Below are positions 36,834-48,688 of a stretch of 64,000 bases of DNA, one piece after another. How positions within the stretch are numbered: the first letter of the stretch is position 1; every line of letters begins with the position of its first letter. The position numbers were made by a program, and so were the translations under genes. Where the stretch lies: the NCBI GenBank assembly GCA_033439265.1, contig JAVTVX010000010.1, positions 7,750,001 through 7,814,000 of the forward strand, read 5' to 3'. The notes beneath the pieces were generated by a model that was not told the DNA's origin, made no database searches, and saw only the letters and a list, made by a program, of their open reading frames with translations. The stretch comes from Dillenia suffruticosa. Taxonomy: Eukaryota > Streptophyta > Magnoliopsida > Dilleniales > Dilleniaceae.

Positions 36834-37131
36834 CTCTAGCTCGTCATTACAAGACCTGTCATTTTGATGAATTGAGAGGAATTACTTTTAATTAATCTCG
36901 GTAATTAAATGATTTTGATTTTGGACTTACTTTTGTTATACGATATTGGAACTTGAAGAGCGAGAGAGAGAGTGGGAAAAACCAGTATGAGACGTTGATG
37001 AATTGAGTATGTCATTATGGTGGGTGTAGACTTTTTCCGATTAATTCTGGGTTTGGTGGTTTACTGTATACATATTACATGGGTCAACAACTTTGATTAA
37101 ATAGAAAGAGAAACCTTATACGGGTTGGATA
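36834..37131. other. 3' flank of the hydroxylase gene
   Basis: Probable 3' untranslated region and intergenic DNA up to the CACTA-like element. No clear AATAAA signal was found. Confidence 0.4.
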
Positions 37132-38528
37132 TACTGTTAGAAAACAGACTTTTAGGGATAGAAAAATCCGTCGCTGAAAGTTTTTTTTCTGTCATTGAAA
37201 GATATTAGTGCCGGATATTATCCGTCGTTGAAAGTTATCTCGTTAAATATCAGTGACGGATTTAGTTCCATTGCTAATATCAGCGATAGAAAAATTCCGG
37301 TCGTTGATGGAAAAAGAAAAAAAAAAAGGGAAAAAAATCAGCAACGGATTGGGATCCGTCGCTAATTTTTGCTGCTCACCGACCCGTCAACCCGCCCAAC
37401 TGACCCACCTCCAAATTAATTTGTCAGAAATACTTCTACCAAGTTTCGAATCTGAGCACAATGAACATGACAAAAGTACCTCCACTGCTAAACCAAATTA
37501 AGCTTCTTGTCTTATTATTATTATTATTTTTACTTATTTTTTTTACCTCATATTTTTTAATAATAAAAAAATATATAAATTATAATTTATTATAAAATAA
37601 TAAAATAATTTTATTTTGACTTAAAATAAAATAATAAAAAATTTAAAATAATAAAATAATATTATTTTTCTACAAACTAAAATCAAAATAAAAATAAAAG
37701 AATTATTGAATAAAAATAAAAATTTTAAAAATAATAAAAAAAATATGTCGGTAATCCGTCACTAATTATTTTTACCTCATATTTTTTAATAATAAAAAAT
37801 TATAAAAAATTATAAAAAATTATAATTTATTATAAAATAATAAAATAAATTTATTTTAACTTAAAATAAAATAATAAAAAATTTAAAATTATAAAATAAT
37901 ATTATTTTTCTACAAACTAAAATCAAAATAAAAATAAAAGAATTATTAAATAAAAATAAAAATTAAAAAAATTAAAAAATTAAAAAAATAATAAAAAAAA
38001 TCTCTCGGTAATCCGTTACTAATTATTTTTACCTCATATTTTTTAATAATAAAAAATTATAAAAAATTATAAAAAATGATAAAAAAAATTATAATTTATT
38101 ATAAAATAATAAAATAAATTTATTTTAACTTAAAATAAAATAATAAAAAATTTAAAATTATAAAATAATATTATTCTTCTACAAAATAAAATAAAAATAG
38201 AAATAAAAAGAATTATTAAAGAAAAATAAAAAATTTAAAAAATTTAAAAAATAAAAAAATAAAAAAATTTATTGGTAATTTATCGCTAATTTTTTCATCA
38301 CTAATCTGTCGGTAATTCGTCGCGATAGATTTATAAATTTTTTTTTTAACTTTTTTTTTTTACTGTTGATCACTATAGAGATAGATTAGCGACGGAAATA
38401 TTTTCGTCATTAATTTCTATTACTAATCCATCACAAATCGCTTGATATTTTATCCAACGAATTCTATCAGAAATCTATTACTATTAACGAAAGGATTTTT
38501 TATAATTTTTCGTTATTTTCTGGTGATG
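37132..38528. mobile_element. Small non-autonomous CACTA-like transposon (copy 2)
   Basis: The left end TACTGTTAGAAAACAGAC aligns with the left end of copy 1 at 27584. The right end, read inward, is CATCACCAGAAAATAACG, matching copy 1's CACTACCAGAAAACACGG with changes. GACGGA/TCCGTCG subterminal motifs occur at 37160-37360 and, more decayed, at 38270-38480. Flanking triplets ATA and ATT differ at one base, so the target duplication is only partly supported. The body holds a three-copy AT-rich tandem repeat. No transposase. It is more decayed than copy 1. Confidence 0.65.
37520..38270. repeat. Three-copy AT-rich tandem repeat inside CACTA copy 2
   Basis: Each unit begins with TTTTTACCTCATATTTTTTA; the ACCTCATAT core starts at about 37545, 37774 and 38031, so periods are about 229 and 257. 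Units two and three are preceded by GGTAATCCGT(C/T)ACTAATTA, meaning the repeat includes a subterminal motif. Confidence 0.8.
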
Positions 38529-40907
38529 ATTTATGACTCTTTTGTATCTTCTCCCTGATATTTATGATTCTGATAGTCTGTAATAGGTCAATTCTTCTTG
38601 CTTGGGATAGGTCGGTGGGGGAAATTGAAAATACAATGATTCCGATGATTTTATAACCACCGACTACGTACAAAACTTGTGGGTTGTAATTTTCGTTTTT
38701 CTGCAAATAAATTATAATCATAAGATTTTGAGTCTTATATATTTATTTATTTATTTATTATTCAAAATATTTATCTACATAATAGACCGATTCTTCTTTT
38801 AATTATGAATTTCCTAATCTTAAAATATACATATTTAAATTAATTTAAGAGATTAACATTTCTTAAAAAAATTTACTAATGGAATTTATTTATATTGTAA
38901 ATGAAAGAGAAAGCAATACCATTTTATTTATAGATTTAGATTTACATGCATTTTGAAAATTTTCAATTAAACGTATATTGTCTCAATTTATTTTTATTTT
39001 ATTTTATTCTATATTTCATCAAAAAATATTAAATGTTACAATAAAATTAAAATTTTAAATTATCATTATATTTATTGGTTTTTTTTTTTTTGCATTGACA
39101 AATTACACCCAACTTTAATTAAAATCTCAACTTTCCTAAATGAGTCCGTCGTTGCATATATTAACAATAATAGCTTTGTGCAAAAAAAAAAAAGGAGATA
39201 TAAGTAATTAAAATTAATTTTTCATTAGGTAAAAAGCAGAAAGAAAGATATGATGTAACTATTTTTTCCTCCATATTGTTACACTCTATATGGTATCAAA
39301 TATTTAATTATTATTTTATTAAAGACATCTCTTATCCTAACCTTGCCTTTAAAATTCATTACTTCTTTATATCTTTTATAATTATTCAATATAAACTTCG
39401 TAAGTCTAAAACTATGTAATAATATGCAATGTTTTTCATATAACCATTAAATAAAATAAAATTAATATTAAAACTCAAACATACTTTTTAAAATAAACTA
39501 TCCAAGGCGTTAATGGCATGCGCCAGTGTCTCCTTTTATGATTTGATGGTATTCGGAGCGTCAATGATTTGAATGGAATCATAGAAGTCAATGAGAGACC
39601 TAAAATATAATTTTGTGTGCCATTCTAAAAAGTAGCAGTGTGGGGATAATATAATTGCACCACTATTGTCCATGTCATTGCGCCATGTGTCTAGACCGGA
39701 GTCCATAGTCGGCGATGTGAACCACCCCCCCACCCCGTCCCTTTTACTCCATTGCATGAAGAGGTGCCACGTGTGAGTTCCAAAGCTACTCTTCCAAGCA
39801 ATTGACCTACTCCTCGTCTATAAGATTGGATCAATTATGAAGAGTATCCCCAGTGGAAGATGCACTTTTGACGTCCCACGGGGACCATAAAGTATCGGAA
39901 AGAATAACAATTATTTAAAAATTATAAAATATAAATTTAATCAAATTTAATATAATTATATCCGTAATTTTATTTATAAAATTTTTTATTTAATTTTTAT
40001 TTATGATATAATTTATAATATATATATATATATATATGATTTATTTAATAAAAAATAATTGATTAAAATGAATTTTTTAATCATAATAATGTAAAATAAT
40101 TAATCTTATAATATAATAATAAATAGAATTATAAATTTTTTATAACAATGAGTTTGAAAAAGAAACCATGTGGGTGGGTTGGAGGGAGTCTCAAGTCAAC
40201 GAAGCACGCATTTCATTCCTATCCTCTGAAAATACATGTAAAAGGATATGATCCACTGTTTCATGTTTTCGAATTAAAAATAGAAAAAAGTTGATATGAA
40301 AAGGAACTCCGATCATCAAAATGGCAGTTCATAATAGATATAAAACAAGTGCACGATTTGGTCTTCTTTGGAAAATATCAAAAAAAGCTGAATCAGAAGA
40401 TGATTTACGACAAGTAGGTGGTAGAGTTATATGAGAAGGGTAATGCTTTTCATATAATTATTAAATTTGCTATCTGAAAATTTATTAAATATATTAATTA
40501 TTAAATTATGTCTGCTTGTATTTAACAAATTAATGTTACTATATCCGTTTATTACATAAAAATATTAAAAGAACAAGTATTGCATTGTAGAGAGTCATAT
40601 TTTAACTAAAATATGAAAATCAAATAGGTTGTTTATTACATAAAAAATCCCTTTTATTCCATTTGATTTGTAATGGTTTAACTCAAGCCAAAAAAAATTA
40701 TATACAAAATATAGGTTTTAAAAATAAAAATTAATTTTTCCTATTAAAGAAATTTAAGTTATTAATATATCTATAATTTTTATTATAAATTCACATAATT
40801 TTAGCTGACCCTTATCTCATTTTCTTCTTACCTTTCAATTGTGGTCTAGACATTGCAGAAATGACTTGATTTTAAGGCCGCTAGACCGGCTATACAAGTG
40901 ATGCAAA
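38529..40907. other. AT-rich intergenic DNA, nothing recognised
   Basis: No exon, domain or element end recognised. Local features are an A tract near 39182-39193, an AT dinucleotide run near 40019-40037 and a C-run near 39724-39737. Confidence 0.45.
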
Positions 40908-41342
40908 TGTTGTGTCTTGAGACTAATTGAGAGGTGCATTCGTAAAAAAAGTAAGGGTTTAATTCTGAAAAGGAGAACAAGGTAAAAACCTAGACCATAA
41001 CCCTATTTATAGCTATCGGGATGACTTTACCTTCCAAATTCATAACCAAATTTATTTGATCAATTGATTCCGATTATCTTACCAAATTCACATAAATTTA
41101 GATAATTTTTTAGCTATCGTTAAGTTACCCTTCGACATTCTCTATTTAACTTATCGTAAATAACAAATGTTTATTGATATTTACATATTTATTTATTTTC
41201 ATATTCTATGAGATATTTAAACCAAGATTACCAAAGTTTCCAAACTTAATAGATCATTTTCATATGAGTTTACCTTAAATGATAGTATGTATTACATAAT
41301 TATTTTAATATATAAATTCAATGTTGAATTAATGATCCAACA
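40908..41342 (-). repeat. 3' LTR of a decayed copia element (left boundary uncertain)
   Basis: The inner edge is clear. On the minus strand the purine-rich ATATAATCCAAGTGAGAAAT leads into TGTTGGATCATTAA, the usual plant copia arrangement. Within it the minus strand has TATAAATAGGG at about 41003-41013, a good TATA box in the promoter position. The outer end is tentatively TGTTGTGTC at 40908. No second LTR is in the window. Confidence 0.65.
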
Positions 41343-44300
41343 ATTTCTCACTTGGATTATATATAAAACTTTATAATTATATAATTGTGATATAACCGAA
41401 TGAGTCAACTTTTTTGTCAATACTGAAATATATTTCCAACCAATCTGGTCCATCAATCATATCAATATAGGATCATAGCATCTTTTGTTATATTTCTTTT
41501 GTAACTCAACCCATCAATGGTCACATAAATTAATATAACGGAATGATATGAATCATGATATAGATGTGTAGTACAGAAATGTCATGCAATGATTTTTAAC
41601 ATGCATATTTTCAACTATTTCTCTTTTGTGAGATCATACCAAATTAAAGGGTAAATAAATCATATCCTTATTTCTGCATAAATTAACTGTAATAACTATA
41701 TATTTATATCAATAGAGTATCCGTAATTATAAACTCCCACTAAAATTATATATCTTTAAATGACATTACACTCATGCGAGCAACATGCTCATGAAATACT
41801 TTGGATGGTAAATCCTTAGTAAACGAATCCATAATCAAGGAGACTGTTTTCTATGTGTTCTACAAATATCTGACCACTCTGTACTCTTTCTTTAACAACC
41901 AAGAACTTAATGTTTATATGTTTAGACTTCGTCAAGCTCCTGTTGTTATTGAAATAGAGCACTACCGATTTATTGTCACAAAATAATCTAAGTGACTTGT
42001 CATTTTCACCACTATTGTAGTCCCGTGAAAAAGTTTCGTAACCACATTCCATAGTTGGATGCTTCATGATACACTATGAATTTTGCCACCATGGTGGAAG
42101 AGGCCATAAGAAACTGTTTAGCACTCTTATAAGAAATGGCTCATCCTGTTAACATGTAGATGTAGTCTATTATTGATTTCATACTATTTTGGCATCCTGC
42201 AAAATTGGAGTCAATATACCCCAATGATCTCGAGCTGTTTTGGCCTTCGATACGTGAGCATATGTTCCTTCGTTCTCAGAGAAACCACAAGACCTGTTTG
42301 ATGACTTTCCAATGATCTATTCTTGGATTGCTTGTATCTACCCAACATTCCTGTAATGTAGGCAATATTTGGACGTGTAGATACTTGAGCATACATCAGA
42401 CTTCCTACTGCTAATGCATAGGGAATTTTCTGTATTTTCATTTCTTAATATCACTTTTGGGGTATCGTTTGAGACTAAATTTATCTCCCTTAATCATAGG
42501 GATATTATTTGGTTTACAATCTTACATATCATATCTCTTTAAGACCTTTTCAATATGTCTTTTTTAGGACAATTATATAATACCCTGAGAATGATTTCGG
42601 TGTATCTGAATGCTCAATACGAAAGAGTTTTCTCTAAAATCTTTTATCTCAAGTTTCTTAGCGAGAAAGATCTTGGTTTCATGCAATAAGTCTTTATCAT
42701 AAACTAAAAAAATATACTTACTCCTACAAAACTTATGGTTTATACATTCATAAACTAAATTCATTTCAAAATCAAAAGAATGATCACTTGATAAAATTTA
42801 AAATACCATTATCAAGATACTTGTTTGAGTCTATAGATAGATTTCTTAAGTTTACAAACTATATTTTTTAGATCTCTCAATCAAAGTTTTATGATTGTCT
42901 CATATAGATCGTTTCATCAATATCACTATTGAGAAATGCCGTCTTTACGTCCATCCTGTGTAATTTAAAATCAAAATATTGCACTAATGCCATTATAATC
43001 TTGAAAGAGTTTTTCGAAAAAATCGGAAAGAAAATCTCTTTATAATCGATACTTTATTTCTATGTGAAACTTTTTGTAACAAGACAAGCCTTATATCTCT
43101 CTATATTGCCTTTCAAATCCCTTTTGGTTTTAATTATTCATTTACAACAAATGGGTTTCACACCTTTAGACAATAAGACGAGATCCCAAACGTCATTGTC
43201 CTTCATAGACTTCATCTCCTCATTCATAGCATCGATCCACTTTTGAGAGTTATAGTATTTCATGACTTGATGGAAGTTGATTGGATTATCTTCCATCACT
43301 CCAATATCAATCTCATGTTCCTAAAGAAATACAATATAATCATCCGTAATTGTATTTTTTTCTCTGGTGGATCTTTTTAATGACATAAGTTTTTGAGGTG
43401 ATAGAGTTTATTCTTCCAGAATGAGGGGTTCTTCAATATTGTCAGATTTTATTATGTTTTGAGCAGGATCAGGGATTGAAATATGATCAACTCTAATAAC
43501 ATCGGTAGGAATATAAATATATTCTTTTTGGAAGACAATGTCTCTAATCATATCTCTCTCTACAAACTTAACATTTTCAAAGAATTGGACATTTCCCAAC
43601 TTAAAAATGACCTTATTGTGGGATAAAAAAACTTATACTCTTGGACTTTTCAGAGTATCCTACAAAATAACAACTAACCGTTCTGCCATCCAATTTCCTT
43701 TCATTAGGACTAAAATGTCTAATCTCAGCTGGACAACCCCAAACGTGCAGATATTTCATATTAGGACGTATATCTGTCCAAAATTCATATGGGGTTTTGT
43801 TAGTTACTTTAGTGGAACCTTGTTCAGAATGTATATTGCAATCTTGAGTGCTTCTTCCCAGAATGACTCGGGTAAGGTAGAATGAGCAATCATACTCCTT
43901 ACCATATCTTGAAGAGTCTCATTTCATTTTTCAGTAATACCATTCATGGCAGGTGAGCCAGACATTGTGTACTATGGGATGATACCGCATTCCTCTAGGA
44001 AGTATGCAAATGGTTCTAAACGTTGTTCACCTTATTCGTCAGTTTTGCCATAACATTCTCCACTACGGTTGGATCTGACTTACTTAATTCTTTTACTGAG
44101 TTGGTTTTTAATTTCGGTCTTATAAACTTTGAATACGTCCAAAGATTGGGACTTTTCTCTAAGGAGATATATATAATCATATCTTGAATAATCGGCTATA
44201 AATATAATAAAATATCGTTGACCATTCCAAGAAATCGAAGGGAATAACCCATAGATATTTGTATGAATCAGTTCTAAGACGTTTGAAATCCTATTGGCTT

Positions 44301-45060
44301 CAAATCTCATTTTATTGGTTTGTTTTCCATGTATACAATTTATACAAATATCAGAATCTATGAAATCAAGGGAATTCTGACATAAGTCTATCTATTTTCT
44401 GTCTAGAGATATGACTCAATCTCATGTGCTATAATAAAAAAGAATTCTCATTAGTCAATTTACGTTTTACACTTTGAGTACTATTTTGTAGGAATTCATT
44501 AAAACAAGCCATGGTATTAAGTTAATATAGATAATCGGATTGTAATAAAGAATCGGAATCAACCAATTTTGAATTAAGAAACAAACAAACCTTTTCATTT
44601 CCGAAAGAACAAGTAAAACAAAATTTGTTCAATACAAAAATAGAAATCAAATTCCATCTAAAATATGGTATAATAAATGATTCATGTAAATCCAAATAAA
44701 ATCTGGTTTTTAATAATAATCTAAATCTTCCGATAATTTCAATTAGAACTTTATTGTCATCGCCCACGCAGATGTATCTTTCACCATCATTTGGCAATCA
44801 GTAATTTAGGCAACCCTGCATAGATACACTGATGTGAGTGGTTGCAGTGGAATCTAGCCACCAGTGTGTCCTAGCACTGAAATTAAATTAAGTTCAGAAC
44901 AAACCAAAGTAAAAAGCATACATTTCTTTGCACGCTAGGCGTGGTAGTTGATATACTCCTTTTTTCTATGCCCCTTAGCATCACAAAAGAAGCATCATTT
45001 CTTTTTTGATTCACCCGATACCTTTTATTGTTTCTTCTGGGAGTCATACCTGCAACATCC
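41343..45060 (-). pseudogene. Decayed copia polyprotein (TNT1/Tork-like), gag knuckle to RNase H
   Basis: Minus-strand motifs appear in Ty1/copia order. A zinc-knuckle remnant KKCFFCDAKGHRK lies at about 44950-45010. Protease-region sequence (RYICVGDDNKVLIEIIGRFR) is at 44522-44797. Integrase is at 44080-44310 (SNVLELIHTNIYGLFPSISW, FIADYSRYDYIYLL) and 43800-43950 (MVRSMIAHSTLPESFWEEAL). Reverse transcriptase includes HRMDVKTAFLN near 42900-42960 and SKYIFLVYDKDLLHETK at 42573-42764. RNase H (LFCDNKSVVLYFNNNRS, SKHINIKFLVVKERVQSGQI) is at 41816-42067. Many frameshifts and stops. The 5' half, including the 5' LTR and most of gag, is missing beyond 45060. Confidence 0.9.
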
Positions 45061-46289
45061 TTATTTTTTTATTTTTTATTTTATTATTATTTTTTATTTT
45101 TTACAAAAGTGGGTTGATTTTAAAGTGTGGACACGCCTTAAATCATGTGTATGATTGTCAAATGTGTGTTCCTATGGGTAGAAGTTGTCACGCCCCGAAC
45201 CGGGATCGTGAATAGTCGCCCATTGTCCCTAGATGTCGACTGTATTTTTACAGAAAATCGGACAGAATCTCCCCATAAATCGGAGGTTTTCCATGTACAA
45301 TTTCATCTGTATATGACATTCATCCTGTAAAGTAAACAATTGGTCATCCCGGCCTCTTCAAAATCAACAAATACCACAGCCAACATCCAGAATAACGCAA
45401 GGCTATAAAGTTCCTAGCAGTCCTAGTAACAGACTTCTACTGTCATACCCAACTAGAGTATGAGCAGCCGTCACACCGAGCAGACTTAAATTCTACGCAT
45501 ATATAAAATAAATTCCCAAGTTATTTTTAAATATTTACAAATGTTTCAATGCAATAAAATAATTCAATACAAGGGTTTCACGAATAAATGTTCATAATTT
45601 ATACAGTCATCCCATAAAACTTGATAAATATATTGGTCAAATTAAAACCTCCAATACATAACAATATCACCAATCATCGTAGCGGAAGAGATGGAAAATA
45701 TCCATACCCAAACCCAGTGATATCTCCTCGATCCAACACTAATCCTTTGGGAAAGAAAGAGAGGGGTGAGTATCTATGGGAGGATACTCAGTAAGTGAGG
45801 GGATTGACATCATACTCTCAATATCAGAGTGAACTTGGAGTGTCAAAGCATAAGATAAGAAAATATCCACAATGTGCAAACCGATCATGTTATTTCAAAA
45901 TCATATATCATACGCATATATCATAAAGTAAGATATGCATCCAATATTTACATCAATGTCATGAAGAGCCGGCCAATGAAATATTCCCAGCAATGGTCTA
46001 CCTCGACCAAGGACGGCGCATTAGGGGTTTTTCCAAATGCAAGTATTAAAGAATGGCTCTCTGCCCCAATGTTGGCCACAGACTACCCCAACTAGCCTGT
46101 AAATAATAATAATGTACATATAACTAGTCGGCCGTGTATGGTGCCCCCGCCTGGTGCTAAACGGAGCTGTACTCAACGTCCTCTCCAATGATGGTCAACC
46201 TGGGACACCCATACATATGACGATCTGGTGGATACCTCCGGCCGAAACGTATCCGCGCACAAGGGGTGCCTCTACCAGATGTCCTTCGT

Positions 46290-46450
46290 AGCTACGGATC
46301 ATAATATCATATCGGCCGGGCACGTAGCCCCATGCATCCCATCACCAAGTCGGCCGGGCATATAGTCCCATGCATAATATCATAACGTCTGCCGGGCATA
46401 CAGCCCAATGCATAATATCATAAAGTCGGCTGGGCATACAGCCCAAATAT
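46290..46450. repeat. Tandem repeats within the solo LTR
   Basis: Four imperfect units with the core CGGCCGGGCATATAGCCC followed by ATGCATAATATCATAA(C/A)G. The same array, with different unit number and changes, is present in copies A (17150-17240) and B (20360-20470). Confidence 0.8.
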
Positions 46451-48310
46451 GTAAATAAATCCATTTAAAACCATGTGCCAATGCAGTGGAATCATTAAAA
46501 CATATCAATATGTCGAAAATATGGCACAATATTCAATTATCAAAATTCATGGATGCATATCAATAAAGTCAGAATTTAAGACACTCCAATAATCACAAAA
46601 TATGTCATAAAATATTCGAAGGTCATAACAATCATACATTTTACAAAAATATGTCATTTAAAAAGTATTTTTTTAAAACATAGTTTTCAATCAATAGCGA
46701 ATGTCAAAGTCCCACTCACCGTTCTAGGGAGGGTAGTCACTCCCTATTTTCAAAACCAATCAAATCTGATCTACTTCCTCGAGTCTCCAAAAAGATCAAC
46801 CTAATCAGATCATCAAAATTGAACATCATTTTCTCAAGTATCTTTAGGGTTTATCCGAAATATATGAAATGTATAATATCCTCCATTTTACGGCTCATTT
46901 CAATCCAACCCTACAACCCAAATACTTTCATGCATATTCCAAAGTTTAACTCTAAAGAAACTATTCGAATTCACTCGACATGATTTTGTGATTTTATAAT
47001 ACGCTTCTTTCGTATCAGATCATTTAATTTCTATAACATTTTATACTTAACTTTCAAAGTCACATATAATCATTTCAGAAATTGTATGTTATTCGCATTC
47101 CACTTACACTCTAAACATATACAAAACCTCTCATTTTAGATTCAATCCTAGATTCATCTAATTTATCAATTATAGCCGAAATCTCCTCACCTAGGGTTTT
47201 CTCGAAGCGCCGAGTCTCGTCCGAATGTCGCTTCGGTCACTCCAAAGTCTGTAGGATTTTCTATCAACACAAAATTTATTTGTTAAATCTAAACACTTAG
47301 ATCAGAAGCAAAACCCTAAGTCATTTACCTGTGTGGAGGTTTGTGGGCTGTCACGGGCTCACAGGCCGTCACGGGCCGTCGCGGGCTCCTGGGCTACAGC
47401 TAGCGGGCTCGCTGGTCAGCGGGCCAGTGGGCTGATAGGCTAGCGGGCTCCGCTGACGGGCTAGCGGGCTGATGGCCTACAGCCGGTGGGCCTGCAGGCT
47501 GGCAGGCCTGCGAGCTGGTGGGCCTCTGGCTGATGGGTCTGTGGCTGACAAGCCGATGGGCCTGGTGGGCCCGTGGGCTTGCTGCTGATGGGCCTGCGGG
47601 CTGGTGCTCGCCCGTGCGCTGATGCGCTGTGCTGGTGAGCGCTCGTGCGCCGGCTCGCGCTCGCTCGTGCGCTGCCGCGAGCTGGGCCGTAAACCCGTGC
47701 ATGCTAGTGCACTGGGCCGCGCGCCCGTGCATGCTGGGCCAAGCGCGCTCGTGCGCTGGGCCGCGTACGCTGGCTCGCGCACTCACGGCCTCGCTCGAGC
47801 TAGCGGCCTGGGTCCTGCTCGTGGCCTGGGCTCGCGCTGCGGGCTGGGTCCTGCTCGGGGCTTGGCTCGCGCTGTAGGCTAGAGGGCACACTCGGTGGCT
47901 CGATAGCGCGAGGAAGCAACAATCGTGCGCTGTGGCGCGATCGGGCTCGCGTGGAGGAATCGCCCTGTGGAGCGCTCAAGCTCGTGCGATGGTGGCAGAA
48001 GGAGGGGGTTGCTGCTAGTGGCGGCTGTTCGAGGATCGAAGCGAGATCGCGCGGTGGCGGCGCTCGGCAGAGCTTGCGAAGGAGGTGAGATCGCGAACGA
48101 TTGCGACTGCAGAAAGGAGAGTGAGCCGCGGGAAGAAAGAAGAAGAAGCAGAAAAAGAAGAAGAAGAAGAAGAAGAAGGAAGAAGGTGGCGATGGCGGTG
48201 GCGGTGGCGGTGGCGGTGGCGGAGGAAGGCGAACGGTCGCGGAAGATGAAAGGTCGGGAGAGAGAGAGAGAGAAAGGGGGTTAGGGTTTTAACCCTAATC
48301 CCCAAATTGG

Positions 48311-48345
48311 GGACGCAGCGTTTTGTCCCAAAACGCTGCGTCTCC
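48311..48345. repeat. Perfect 14-bp hairpin near the outer LTR end
   Basis: GACGCAGCGTTTTG (48312-48325), a TCC loop, then CAAAACGCTGCGTC (48329-48342). Just left are two further palindromes, TTAGGGTTTTAACCCTAA and CCCCAAATTGGGG. Copies A and B keep the same set with a few changes; copy D keeps only the first two. Confidence 0.85.
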
Positions 48346-48688
48346 AAATCTTTTTTTTTTTTTTTCTCTTGGTGTTACAGAAGTGAAGTTGGGTTAGGGC
48401 GTGGGCACGCCTTAATCAAGGAGTAAGGCTGTCCATGCATAAGCTATAGGCAGAAATGAAAGTTTGTTATAGTATGGGCACGCCATAACAAGAGACCACT
48501 CCTGGTTTTTTTTTTTAAACCTAAATCAAGAATCAAGGCTAAATCAAGCCAACATAAATGAGAACAAATAAACAAAAATAAAAATAAATAAAGAAAATAT
48601 TGAGTTGCCTCCTAATAAGCGCTTTCGTTTAATGTCTTTGGCTTGACATGATCTTCTTGCTTCAACCTAGCTCAAATATCGATTTAGT

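Larger units (their letters stand above)
45181..48384 (-). mobile_element. Tekay-family solo LTR with GAAGT target duplication
   Basis: GAAGT at 45181-45185 and 48380-48384 flanks a single LTR (45186-48379, 3194 bases) that starts TGTCACGCCCC and ends GGTGTTACA. It is colinear with LTR copies A, B and D and in the same orientation. A complete LTR with matching flanks and no internal region is the product of exchange between the two LTRs of one element. It is the only copy here with both true ends and a perfect duplication, so it is the best reference for this LTR. Confidence 0.93.

Noticed and set aside
47400-48347. Overlapping 100-160 residue frames on both strands of the solo LTR
   Set aside because: Ala/Arg/Pro-rich artefacts of the GC island, with a (GGTGGC)n microsatellite and a GA tract near 48120-48260.
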